This document shows positions 1 through 5,870 of a stretch of DNA of 6,062 bases, piece after piece. Numbering within the stretch: position 1 is the stretch's first letter; every line of letters begins with the position of its first letter. Source of the stretch: an uncultured Oscillospiraceae bacterium (GTDB lineage: Bacteria > Bacillota > Clostridia > Oscillospirales > Oscillospiraceae); contig CAKTTR010000092.1 of the NCBI GenBank assembly GCA_934615645.1, forward strand, positions 1 through 6,062, given 5' to 3'. The position numbers were made by a program, and so were the translations under genes. The notes below the pieces were generated by a model, which ran no database searches, had not been told where the DNA came from, and saw only the letters and a program-made list of their open reading frames with translations.

Positions 1-111
1 GGAGAATGCAGACGGCCAGCGCGCCGAAAACATGGAGTCTCGCGGTTACTAACACGTTACTAGCAAAGCGTTTTTCGGGTGTCTAGTTTTGCCTTAAAAA
101 ATTCGGAATAA
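1..111. other. Window edge, no supported gene
   Basis: I see no gene I can support here. One plus-strand frame is open from base 2 to a TAA at 50-52 and could be the last 16 codons of a gene entering from outside the window (ending ...ESRGY), but such a short tail cannot be identified. The heptamer GTTACTA occurs at 45-51 and 56-62, an 11-base spacing. The segment lies just beyond the terminator of the tRNA operon. The 3' flank of a tRNA gene is a frequent integration site for mobile elements, but no duplicated tRNA end or integrase is visible. Confidence 0.3.
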
Positions 112-148
112 ACAGAAAAATACACCGGAATCGTTTGATTCCGGTGTA
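112..148 (-). terminator. Intrinsic terminator of the tRNA operon
   Basis: A perfect 12-bp stem (121-132 with 137-148) closes a 4-base loop. Read on the minus strand it is followed by TTTTTCTGTTT, so it has the classical hairpin plus U-tract form. It starts 5 bases after the CCA end of tRNA-Lys and is the only strong terminator in the tRNA cluster, so all five tRNAs probably lie on one transcript. There is no U-tract in the plus direction. Confidence 0.92.
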
Positions 149-153
149 AAAAG

Positions 154-229
154 TGGTGACCCGCTGGAGATTCGAACTCCAGACCCACTGCTTAAAAGGC
201 AGTTGCTCTACCGACTGAGCTAGCGGGTC
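154..229 (-). tRNA. tRNA-Lys (UUU)
   Basis: Last gene of the tRNA operon. The minus-strand sequence folds as a standard cloverleaf: acceptor GACCCGC pairs with GCGGGTC, discriminator A, encoded CCA at 154-156, T8 and A9 in place, D arm with GTCGGTAGA, anticodon stem ACTGC/GCAGT around the loop CTTTTAA (anticodon TTT), and T arm with GTTCGAATC. It reads AAA and AAG lysine codons. One base separates it from tRNA-Gln upstream, so the two must be cut apart from a common precursor. Confidence 0.97.
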
Positions 230-230
230 A

Positions 231-305
231 TGGCTGGGATGGCAGGGCTCGAACCTGCGAATGCCAGAGTCAAAGTCTGGTGCCTTACCACTTGGCCACA
301 TCCCA
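231..305 (-). tRNA. tRNA-Gln (UUG)
   Basis: Minus-strand cloverleaf with acceptor TGGGATG paired to CATCCCA, discriminator G, encoded CCA at 231-233, anticodon stem CCAGA/TCTGG around the loop CTTTGAC (anticodon TTG), and T loop GTTCGAGCC. The weak U1-A72 first pair is a known identity feature of bacterial tRNA-Gln and supports the call. It reads CAA and CAG. Many Firmicutes charge this tRNA with glutamate and amidate it with GatCAB; that is family knowledge, not visible here. Confidence 0.97.
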
Positions 306-308
306 ATG

Positions 309-478
309 TTCTGCATTCGCGGTGAGGACAGGCAATCTGCCGGCACAAAAAAGGAAGAATGGGGTGGGTGAAGGGATTCGAACCCTCGGCCTTCAGAGCC
401 ACAATCTGACGCGCTAACCAACTGCGCCACACCCACCATATTCGTTTTTATGATACAACTCCAATCACCGATGCAGAA
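309..478 (-). repeat. 14-bp bulged inverted repeat around tRNA-His (arms B and B')
   Basis: TCACCGATGCAGAA at 465-478 is complementary to 309-325 apart from three extra bases (TCG, 317-319). This gives stems of 8 and 6 bp separated by a 3-base bulge. Arm B lies in the Arg-His spacer, three bases from arm A'; arm B' lies in the His-Gln spacer. Pairing would enclose tRNA-His alone. With A/A' the transcript order is A, B, A', B', so the two stems interleave instead of nesting. Confidence 0.65.
360..436 (-). tRNA. tRNA-His (GUG)
   Basis: Minus-strand cloverleaf with acceptor GTGGGTG paired to CACCCAC, discriminator C, encoded CCA at 360-362, anticodon stem TCAGA/TCTGA around the loop TTGTGGC (anticodon GTG). 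The base before position 1 (437) is G on this strand, so the extra G-1 that HisRS needs opposite C73 is encoded, as usual in bacteria. The spacers on both sides carry complementary arms (309-325 and 465-478). A run of T lies just after the CCA but has no hairpin of its own. Confidence 0.97.
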
Positions 479-480
479 TG

Positions 481-557
481 TGGTACGCCAGAAGGGACTC
501 GAACCCCTGACCTACTGCTTAGAAGGCAGTTGCTCTATCCAGCTGAGCTACTGGCGC
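481..557 (-). tRNA. tRNA-Arg (UCU)
   Basis: Minus-strand cloverleaf with acceptor GCGCCAG paired to CTGGCGT (a G-U wobble at the first pair), discriminator A, encoded CCA at 481-483, anticodon stem ACTGC/GCAGT around the loop CTTCTAA (anticodon TCT), and T loop GTTCGAGTC. It reads AGA and AGG. Three bases separate it from tRNA-Gly upstream. Its anticodon arm differs from that of tRNA-Lys in this operon by one base, the middle base of the anticodon, which may reflect an old duplication or shared constraint. Confidence 0.96.
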
Positions 558-560
558 GTA

Positions 561-635
561 TGGAGCGGGTGATGGGAGTCGAACCCACGCCCACAGCTTG
601 GAAGGCTGTTGTACTAGCCGTTATACTACACCCGC
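561..635 (-). tRNA. tRNA-Gly (UCC)
   Basis: First gene of the operon. Minus-strand cloverleaf with acceptor GCGGGTG paired to CACCCGC, discriminator T, encoded CCA at 561-563, anticodon stem ACAGC/GCTGT around the loop CTTCCAA (anticodon TCC), and T loop GTTCGACTC. It reads GGA and GGG. Its 5' end lies about 19 bases from the predicted transcription start, so the primary transcript has a very short leader, most of which is the complementary arm at 639-650. Confidence 0.96.
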
Positions 636-660
636 ATCGAGTTGTATCATCAGCCAGATA

Positions 661-689
661 ATATTACCAGATGGAAGGCGGAATGTCAA
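661..689 (-). promoter_or_regulatory. Sigma-A promoter of the tRNA operon
   Basis: On the minus strand a perfect TTGACA (-35, 684-689) is followed after 17 bases by TAATAT (-10, 661-666). This is close to the ideal housekeeping promoter, as expected for stable RNA genes. The start point should fall near 654, giving a leader of about 19 bases before tRNA-Gly. Confidence 0.9.
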
Positions 690-901
690 GAAATTTTTCG
701 CGCCGCCCCGCGGGTTTTCTCCCGCGCCCCTACAGCAGCATCAGCGTACCAGCGCGGCGGGTTGCAGAAATTTGTAGGACAACTGAGGAAAAGGACGAAA
801 ATACCGGGTTCAAAGTAGGGCTTTTACGCGAATCAGCACAATCAAAACCGGCGTTTTGTAAAAAACCTCGTTAAGAAACAGTTAAAATTTGGGCAAAAGT
901 A
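690..901. other. Divergent intergenic region, no gene supported
   Basis: This stretch separates the minus-strand tRNA promoter from the plus-strand pyrophosphatase promoter. It contains a GC-rich 6-bp hairpin (709-714 with 721-726) and a weaker one (CAAAAC at 843-848 with GTTTTG at 853-858), neither followed by a U-tract. An open frame from 671 to 874 exists, but it starts inside the tRNA promoter, has no convincing ribosome binding site and its product resembles nothing I know. Confidence 0.5.
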
Positions 902-930
902 TTGAAGGTGACCGGGCAGCTTACTATAAT
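902..930 (+). promoter_or_regulatory. Promoter of the first pyrophosphatase gene
   Basis: TTGAAG (902-907) and a perfect TATAAT (925-930) are separated by 17 bases. The start point should lie near 937, giving a leader of about 42 bases. The promoter lies downstream of the TTG at 889 that would give the longest open frame, so it argues for translation from the ATG at 979. Confidence 0.8.
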
Positions 931-965
931 GACACTGGCGAGTGGTCAGCGCAAAAATATAATTC

Positions 966-971
966 AGGAGG
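966..971 (+). promoter_or_regulatory. Ribosome binding site of the first pyrophosphatase gene
   Basis: A full AGGAGG lies 7 bases before the ATG at 979. This near-ideal spacing fixes the start codon in place of the in-frame TTG at 889. Confidence 0.93.
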
Positions 972-978
972 TTTTTCT

Positions 979-3096
979 ATGACGTGGACTGCTATAATTC
1001 TATGTATCGTCGTGCTCGCCCTGGCGTACATCTTCTTTAACTATTTCAAGATCAAGAGGATGAGCGAGGGCACGCCCGACATGGTGGAGATGGCTGGCAT
1101 CATCCGCTCCGGCGCCAATACGTTCATGAAGACGGAATTTCGGACGATTTTCCTGGTCGTTGTGATCGTTGCGGTGATCTTCTCCCTGTTTGTGGAGCGC
1201 AGCAGCGGTATCTCCTTCCTCATCGGCGCCTGCATGAGCAGCGCTGGCTGCGTGATCGGCATGAAGAGTGCGACATACGCCAATGTCCGCACGGCCAATA
1301 AAGCGCGCGAGAGCCTGAACATCGGCGAGACCGTCAAGGTCGCTCTGTGCGGTGGCAGCATCTCCGGCCTGGGCGTGCAGGCCTTCGGTATGCTTGGCTT
1401 TATCGGCGTGCTGCTCATTTGGAACGGCATCTCCCCGGATGCCACAGGCCATGGCCTTCTGGCCAATTTGGAATGCAACCCCTCCATTATGCGCATTACG
1501 ACCTACTCTCTGGGCTGCTCCATCGTCGCGATGTTTAACCGCGTCGCCGGCGGCAACTATACGAAGGCTGCGGATATCTCCGCGGATATCCTGGCGAAGA
1601 TCCGCCACGATATGCCGGAGGACGACAGCCGTGTCCCCAATGTCATCGCGGACTTCATCGGCGACAATGTCAACGACATCGCCGGTAACTGCAGCGACTT
1701 GCTGGAGAGCTTTGTCGCGACCATGGCCGCTTCCGTCATGATCGCTGTGACGATTTACAACGGCGCGCCCAGCATCGGTGAAGGGACGCTGAACGCAACG
1801 GTCGTCTTCCCGGTGATCCTGGCTGGCGTTGGCCTGCTGGGCTGCCTGCTGGGTCTGGGCTACGCGTCCATCCGGAAAATGGGCGATAACCCCTCGAAGG
1901 AATTGAACCTCGCCACCTGGATCTCCGCTGGCTGCACCATCGTTCTGGGCTTTGTCGCGGCGAAGGTCGTCTTCGGCGGCACTGCGCTGTACGATGATTT
2001 CCGCTTCGGTTATCTCTCTCCGTGGATCTCCAGCGTGCTGGGCATCGTCAGTGGCGTTGCCATTGGCATCATCACGGAGTACTATACCAGCACCGATTAT
2101 AAACCGACCCGCCGCCTGGCGGAGATCGCCCCCGAGGGCTCCGCGTTCCTCATCACGAAGGGCGACGCCGTCGGCTCCCGTTCCTGCCTGCTGCCGGTGC
2201 TCGTCATCGGCGTGGCGCTGTACCTGTCGGGCAACGCCTGCGGTACATACGGCATTGCGCTGTCCGCCCTGGGCATGCTGGCCTTTGTCGGCGCGACGGT
2301 CTCCATCGACGCCTTCGGCCCCATCGCCGATAACGCTGGCGGCATTGCCGAATCCACCCACCTCCCGGCGGACGTCCGTGTCATCACCGACAAGCTCGAC
2401 GCTGTCGGCAACACGACGGCTGCCATCGGCAAGGGCTTTGCCATCGGCTCGGCTGCCTTTGCGACGGTCTCCTTGATCGTTGCCTATGTCGGCTCTTACG
2501 CCTCCAACGGCCAGGAGCCGGTTCTGAACATCGCTTCCTTCGTCGTCGTGGCCGGTGGTATCATCGGCGGCGCGCTCATCGAATACTTCTCCGCTGTTCT
2601 GACGGATAACACCATCGAATCGGCAAAGAAAATGGCCGATATCGGCGATGAACAGCTGAGCATCCCCGGTGTGCTGGAAGGCACGGTCAAGCCCGACTAT
2701 AATATGATGATCCATCTGGCAGCCAAGAACGCGCTGCATAAGATGCTGCTGCCGTCGCTGCTGGCGCTGGCGATCCCGATCGTTGGCGGTTTCCTGTTCG
2801 GCGTGCAGTTCGTCGGCGGCCTGCTCATCGGCGCGACGATCGTCGCCATTCCCCGGGCCATCTTTATGGGCAACTCCGGCGGCGCGTTCGACAACGCCAA
2901 GAAGTACATTGAAGGCGGCTTCCTCAAGGGCCACGGCAAGGGCACCGAGGCGCACAAATGCGCCGTCGTAGGCGATACCGTGGGCGACACCCGGAAGGAC
3001 GTTGTCGGCGTCGCACTGGATATCTTCATCAAGATGATGTCCACCGTGGCCAATACGCTGGCCGTCGTCTTCTCCCACTTCTCCCTGCTGGGCTGA
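979..3096 (+). CDS. hppA: Membrane-bound ion-pumping pyrophosphatase, divergent paralogue
   Basis: The 705-aa product belongs to the membrane pyrophosphatase family: it couples hydrolysis of cytoplasmic PPi to export of H+ and/or Na+ across the cell membrane. Length and hydrophobic pattern fit the usual 16 helices. Core residues by family position are R188, K196, D199, D203, E214, D215, D225, D229, D233 and D240, with E243 in the ion gate; at the C-terminus D638, D666, D670, K673 and K685. A481 and G484 in GNTTAAIGKG mark the K+-dependent type. It is odd in the residues around these ligands: A190, N193, S201, A206, S217, V219, N221, F226, I227 and N232 replace common family residues, as do F637, T671 and R672 near the end. 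So the catalytic set is intact but its surroundings are remodelled. Na+ versus H+ specificity cannot be settled by eye. The gene has its own promoter and terminator and precedes a canonical paralogue. Confidence 0.95.
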   Translation: MTWTAIILCIVVLALAYIFFNYFKIKRMSEGTPDMVEMAGIIRSGANTFMKTEFRTIFLVVVIVAVIFSLFVERSSGISFLIGACMSSAGCVIGMKSATYANVRTANKARESLNIGETVKVALCGGSISGLGVQAFGMLGFIGVLLIWNGISPDATGHGLLANLECNPSIMRITTYSLGCSIVAMFNRVAGGNYTKAADISADILAKIRHDMPEDDSRVPNVIADFIGDNVNDIAGNCSDLLESFVATMAASVMIAVTIYNGAPSIGEGTLNATVVFPVILAGVGLLGCLLGLGYASIRKMGDNPSKELNLATWISAGCTIVLGFVAAKVVFGGTALYDDFRFGYLSPWISSVLGIVSGVAIGIITEYYTSTDYKPTRRLAEIAPEGSAFLITKGDAVGSRSCLLPVLVIGVALYLSGNACGTYGIALSALGMLAFVGATVSIDAFGPIADNAGGIAESTHLPADVRVITDKLDAVGNTTAAIGKGFAIGSAAFATVSLIVAYVGSYASNGQEPVLNIASFVVVAGGIIGGALIEYFSAVLTDNTIESAKKMADIGDEQLSIPGVLEGTVKPDYNMMIHLAAKNALHKMLLPSLLALAIPIVGGFLFGVQFVGGLLIGATIVAIPRAIFMGNSGGAFDNAKKYIEGGFLKGHGKGTEAHKCAVVGDTVGDTRKDVVGVALDIFIKMMSTVANTLAVVFSHFSLLG

Positions 3097-3163
3097 TCTC
3101 ATCCACTCGCCCCGCGCCTTGCCCGCCGGGCAAAGCGTACTGAATATAATAAACCAATAAACC

Positions 3164-3202
3164 AAACCCGCCATGGCGTGCAGAACGCCATGGCGGGTTT
3201 TT
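3164..3202 (+). terminator. Intrinsic terminator after the first pyrophosphatase gene
   Basis: A perfect 16-bp stem (3164-3179 with 3185-3200) around a 5-base loop ends in a run of five T (3198-3202). It lies 67 bases after the TGA. This strong stop between the two pyrophosphatase genes argues against a simple two-gene operon. Confidence 0.9.
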
Positions 3203-3240
3203 GCGATTGAACCACGCGGAGGGCGCTTGCTTCCTGCCGG

Positions 3241-3278
3241 CCCGGCGGGTTTTGTGAGATAGTCACAAAGCCGCCGGG
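3241..3278. repeat. Hairpin-forming inverted repeat between the pyrophosphatase genes
   Basis: CCCGGCGG (3241-3248) pairs with CCGCCGGG (3271-3278) and TTTGTGA (3251-3257) with TCACAAA (3263-3269), giving 15 bp with a small internal loop and a GATAG apical loop. It lies between the preceding terminator and the following promoter and has no U-tract, so neither predicted transcript explains it. Its function is unknown. Confidence 0.6.
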
Positions 3279-3301
3279 AAAATGCGCCGCCGCTGCCGGG
3301 G

Positions 3302-3327
3302 GGCTCTCGTGTAAAATCACGAAAGCC
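3302..3327. repeat. Second hairpin in the inter-pyrophosphatase spacer
   Basis: The arms 3302-3311 and 3318-3327 pair over 10 positions with one C-A mismatch around a TAAAAT loop. No U-tract follows closely; the T-run at 3354-3360 is too far away for an intrinsic terminator. Function unknown. Confidence 0.5.
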
Positions 3328-3335
3328 TGGGGAAA

Positions 3336-3365
3336 TTGCATAAATCTTAACAGTTTTTTTATAAA
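3336..3365 (+). promoter_or_regulatory. Possible weak upstream promoter of the second pyrophosphatase gene
   Basis: TTGCAT (3336-3341) and TATAAA (3360-3365) are 18 bases apart. Each box is a partial match in A/T-rich DNA, so this may be chance or an A/T-rich element feeding the stronger promoter just downstream. Confidence 0.3.
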
Positions 3366-3375
3366 ATTTGCCAAA

Positions 3376-3404
3376 TTGACCTGGAACGGAAAACGTGATA
3401 TATA
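3376..3404 (+). promoter_or_regulatory. Main predicted promoter of the second pyrophosphatase gene
   Basis: TTGACC (3376-3381) is followed after 17 bases by TATATA (3399-3404), with TG one base before the -10 box as in extended -10 promoters. A TATAAT at 3401-3406 with a 19-base spacer is an alternative reading. The upstream flank is A/T-rich. The start point should lie near 3411. Confidence 0.75.
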
Positions 3405-3410
3405 ATAAAA

Positions 3411-3637
3411 TATATAAAATCGGCTTTGTAAGCGCTTGTTTTTTGGATGAATAAACGAAATAAGGGTGCTTGGCTAGAGAGTCTTTCTAAAATATTTCTA
3501 TAGAAGAAAAATTGGCCGGTTTGTTTGTTCCGGGGGCGGGGAAGGGACCCTGCAAGCGTGAACGCTCCGCCCACTGCTACCTTATTGCATTGCTCCGGCA
3601 CTGTTTGCATAGAAAAAACGGAAAGGATGGAGAAACC
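3411..3637 (+). promoter_or_regulatory. Long 5' leader of the second pyrophosphatase gene, possible structured RNA
   Basis: About 225 untranslated bases separate the predicted start point from the ATG, against about 42 for the first gene. GGGCGG (3534-3539) can pair with CCGCCC (3567-3572), enclosing a small hairpin AGCG/CGCT with a TGAA loop (3555-3566). TTCTATAGAA (3496-3505) is self-complementary. TTGCAT occurs at 3584-3589 and again within 3604-3609. I looked for core motifs of fluoride, c-di-AMP, c-di-GMP, SAM and T-box elements and matched none. A regulatory role is inference. Confidence 0.4.
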
Positions 3638-5821
3638 ATGAATTTATTGATGATCCTCGTGATCTGTGCGGCCGTGTTGGCGCTGGCGTTTGCCGCGTTC
3701 AACTTCTTCAAGGTCAAGAAGATGCCCGAGGGCACGGAACAGATGAGCGAGATCGCCTCCGCGATCCGCGTGGGCGCCAATGCGTTTATCAACTATGAGT
3801 ACAAGGTCCTGTATACCGTCGTCGCCGTCGTCGCCGTCATTATGGCCATCGTGACGACCTGGCACGCGGCCCTGGCGCTGCTCATCGGCTCGATCATGTC
3901 CGGCTGCGCCGGTATGATCGGCATGAAGATCGCGACCTATGCCAACGTCCGCGTCTCGAACAAAGCGCGCGAGACGGAGGACATCGGCGAGACGGTCAAG
4001 GTCGCTTTCCGCGGCGGCTCCGTCATGGGCCTGTGCGTCGGCGGCTTTGCGCTGCTGGGCCTGTTCCTCGTTTATATGATCTTCGGCCTGGGGATGCACC
4101 AGGCAGTGGAGACGGAGGCGAGTTATGTCAACTTGATCGGCCTGAAATTCGTCCCCTTCACCATGACGCTCTCCGGCTATGCCCTGGGCTGCTCCATGGT
4201 CGCCATGTTCAACCGTGTCGGCGGCGGCATCTACACGAAGGCTGCTGACATGGGCGCGGACCTGGTCGGCAAGACGGAAGCCCACATCCCGGAGGACGAC
4301 CCCCGGAACCCCGCGACCATCGCTGATAACGTCGGCGATAACGTCGGCGACGTTGCAGGTCTCGGCTCCGACCTGCTGGAGAGCTATGTCGGCGCGATCA
4401 CCTCCGGCATTATTCTGGCGTTCCATATGTTTATGCAGTCCAAGGCCCTGGGCACAGGGATGGATGCGGATCTGCTGCAGCGCTGCATTCTCTTCCCCCT
4501 GGTCTTTGTGGCCATCGGCCTGATCGCCTGCTGCATCGGCGTGGCGAGCCTGCTGTTCAAAGCGAAAATGTCCAAGGACCCGCATAAGGACCTCAACGGC
4601 GCGACGTATGTCTCCGCCGGTGCGACAATGGTCCTGGGCCTGCTTGTCGCCTACCTGATGTTCCGGACGGCGGACAGCACCATCATGCGCAACGCGCTGG
4701 GCTTCAGCTGCGGCTTTGTCTCCCCGTGGATCGCGGCGGCCATCGGCATTGCCGCCGGTGTCATCGTCGGCGCGTTCGCCGAGCGCTACACCTCCGCGGA
4801 GTACCGCCCGACCCAGTTCCTAGCCAAGGCTTCTCTGGAAGGCCCAGCGCTGACGATCACCCAGGGCATGGCGCTGGGTATGAAATCCTGCATGGCCCCC
4901 TGCATCGTGCTGGCGGCTGGCATCATCGTCTCCTACAAGGTCTCCGGCATGTACGGCGTGGCCATGGCGGCCATGGGCATGCTGTCCTTCGTCACCGCGA
5001 CGGTCTCCGTCGATACCTACGGCCCCATTTCGGACAACGCCGGCGGCATCGCCGAGATGTCCGGCCTGGATCCTAAGGTCCGCGAGATCACCGATACGCT
5101 GGACTCCGTCGGCAATACGACGGCGGCCATCGGCAAGGGCTTTGCCATCGGCTCCGGCGTGCTGGCAGCACTGGCACTGATGATCTCTTACCTGTACTCC
5201 TACAATGAAGCCGGGACGGATCTCGTCCTGAATCTGATCGAGCCCATGACGCTGGCTGGCGCCATTGTCGGCGGCGCGCTGCCCTTCCTCTTCAGCGGCA
5301 TCCTGATCGAAGCCGTCGCCAAGGCGGCCCGCAAGATGGTCGACGAGGTCCGCCGTCAGTTCAAGGAAATCCCCGGCATCCTCGACGGCTCTGCCAAGCC
5401 GGATTATAAGACCTGCATTGAAATCTCCTCCAAGGGCGCCATCGGCGAGATGAAGCTCCCGTCTCTGCTGGCCATCGTTGTGCCGGTGGGCTGCGGCTTT
5501 ATCTTCGGCGCGGAGTTTGTCGGCGGTCTGCTCATCGGCTCTGTCATCTGCTCCTGCATGCTGGCGATCTTCACCGGCAATGCTGGCGGCGCATGGGACA
5601 ACGGCAAGAAGTACATTGAAGCCGGCGGCGTCGAAGGCACCGGCAAGGGCACGCCTGCCCATGATGCAGCCGTCGTCGGCGATACCGTCGGTGACCCGTT
5701 GAAGGATACCGTCGGCCCCTGCCTGGATATCTTTATCAAGATCATGTCCACGGTCTCCCTGGTCGTTGTCGGCGTCTTCAGCCACTTCAACCTGGCAAGC
5801 CTCCTGGGCAGCCTGTTCTAA
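3638..5821 (+). CDS. hppA: Membrane-bound ion-pumping pyrophosphatase, canonical K+-dependent type
   Basis: The 727-aa product is a typical membrane pyrophosphatase, turning PPi hydrolysis into an H+ or Na+ gradient across the cell membrane. The first helix spans roughly residues 3-22. The conserved cytoplasmic block is canonical: R193, GGGIYTKAAD with K201 and D204, D208, PEDDPRNPA with E219 and D220, DNVGDNVGD with D230, D234 and D238, then D245 and E248 of the ion gate. A496 and G499 in GNTTAAIGKG indicate K+ dependence (independent enzymes carry Lys at the first position). The C-terminal GGAWDN, VGDTVGDPLKD and K701 are intact. The D-L-L-E gate resembles Na+-pumping members, but dual or H+ pumping is not excluded. 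The ATG at 3638 is chosen because TM1 starts there and AAGGATGGAG (3623-3632) precedes it; the in-frame extension to 3512 adds 42 unrelated residues. Confidence 0.96.
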   Translation: MNLLMILVICAAVLALAFAAFNFFKVKKMPEGTEQMSEIASAIRVGANAFINYEYKVLYTVVAVVAVIMAIVTTWHAALALLIGSIMSGCAGMIGMKIATYANVRVSNKARETEDIGETVKVAFRGGSVMGLCVGGFALLGLFLVYMIFGLGMHQAVETEASYVNLIGLKFVPFTMTLSGYALGCSMVAMFNRVGGGIYTKAADMGADLVGKTEAHIPEDDPRNPATIADNVGDNVGDVAGLGSDLLESYVGAITSGIILAFHMFMQSKALGTGMDADLLQRCILFPLVFVAIGLIACCIGVASLLFKAKMSKDPHKDLNGATYVSAGATMVLGLLVAYLMFRTADSTIMRNALGFSCGFVSPWIAAAIGIAAGVIVGAFAERYTSAEYRPTQFLAKASLEGPALTITQGMALGMKSCMAPCIVLAAGIIVSYKVSGMYGVAMAAMGMLSFVTATVSVDTYGPISDNAGGIAEMSGLDPKVREITDTLDSVGNTTAAIGKGFAIGSGVLAALALMISYLYSYNEAGTDLVLNLIEPMTLAGAIVGGALPFLFSGILIEAVAKAARKMVDEVRRQFKEIPGILDGSAKPDYKTCIEISSKGAIGEMKLPSLLAIVVPVGCGFIFGAEFVGGLLIGSVICSCMLAIFTGNAGGAWDNGKKYIEAGGVEGTGKGTPAHDAAVVGDTVGDPLKDTVGPCLDIFIKIMSTVSLVVVGVFSHFNLASLLGSLF

Positions 5822-5840
5822 GAACGACCTCATACAACCA

Positions 5841-5870
5841 AGCGCCCCGCCAATCTATTGGCGGGGCGCT
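5841..5870 (+). terminator. Probable terminator hairpin of the second pyrophosphatase gene, no U-tract
   Basis: A perfect 13-bp GC-rich stem (5841-5853 with 5858-5870) with a TCTA loop lies 19 bases after the TAA. Position and strength suggest a terminator, but the bases that follow are GAGCTTGTC and not a T-run. It abuts the next hairpin with no gap, so it may act by another mechanism or protect the mRNA 3' end. Confidence 0.6.

Larger units (their letters stand above)
450..650 (-). repeat. 12-bp inverted repeat around tRNA-Gly and tRNA-Arg (arms A and A')
   Basis: ATGATACAACTC at 450-461 is the exact reverse complement of the 12 bases at 639-650. On the minus-strand transcript one arm (A) is in the 5' leader just before tRNA-Gly and the other (A') is in the spacer between tRNA-Arg and tRNA-His. 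Pairing would enclose the Gly-Arg dicistron in a closing stem, as flanking inverted repeats do around rRNAs. No known family was recognised, and the processing role is inference. Confidence 0.7.

Noticed and set aside
83..439. Minus-strand open frames across the tRNA cluster
   Set aside because: They are translations of tRNA genes and the terminator; the tRNA folds explain the sequence fully.
671..874. Small plus-strand frame of 67 codons
   Set aside because: It begins inside the tRNA promoter, lacks a clear ribosome binding site and shows no known motif.
889..978. 30-codon N-terminal extension of the first pyrophosphatase from a TTG start
   Set aside because: It contains the predicted promoter, and the ATG at 979 has an ideal AGGAGG and starts at the first membrane helix.
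1000..3174. Long minus-strand open frame opposite the first pyrophosphatase gene
   Set aside because: It is a shadow of a G/C-rich coding strand: low-complexity, rich in D, G, R, A and H, with no family resemblance, and it runs through the terminator.
3099..3374. Minus-strand frame of 91 codons in the spacer between the pyrophosphatase genes
   Set aside because: It covers the terminator hairpin and two further hairpins and has no recognisable product.
3512..3637. 42-codon N-terminal extension of the second pyrophosphatase
   Set aside because: The residues are unlike the family N-terminus, which begins with the first membrane helix at the ATG at 3638.
3411..3637. Fluoride, c-di-AMP or T-box element in the leader of the second gene
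   Set aside because: Considered because pyrophosphatases are fluoride-sensitive and K+ biology links to c-di-AMP, but the conserved core sequences of these classes are absent; only superficial G-rich similarity was found.
3644..5833. Minus-strand open frames (3644-4585 and 4820-5833) opposite the second pyrophosphatase gene
   Set aside because: Same artefact of third-position G/C; no recognisable protein, and the plus strand encodes an intact conserved enzyme.
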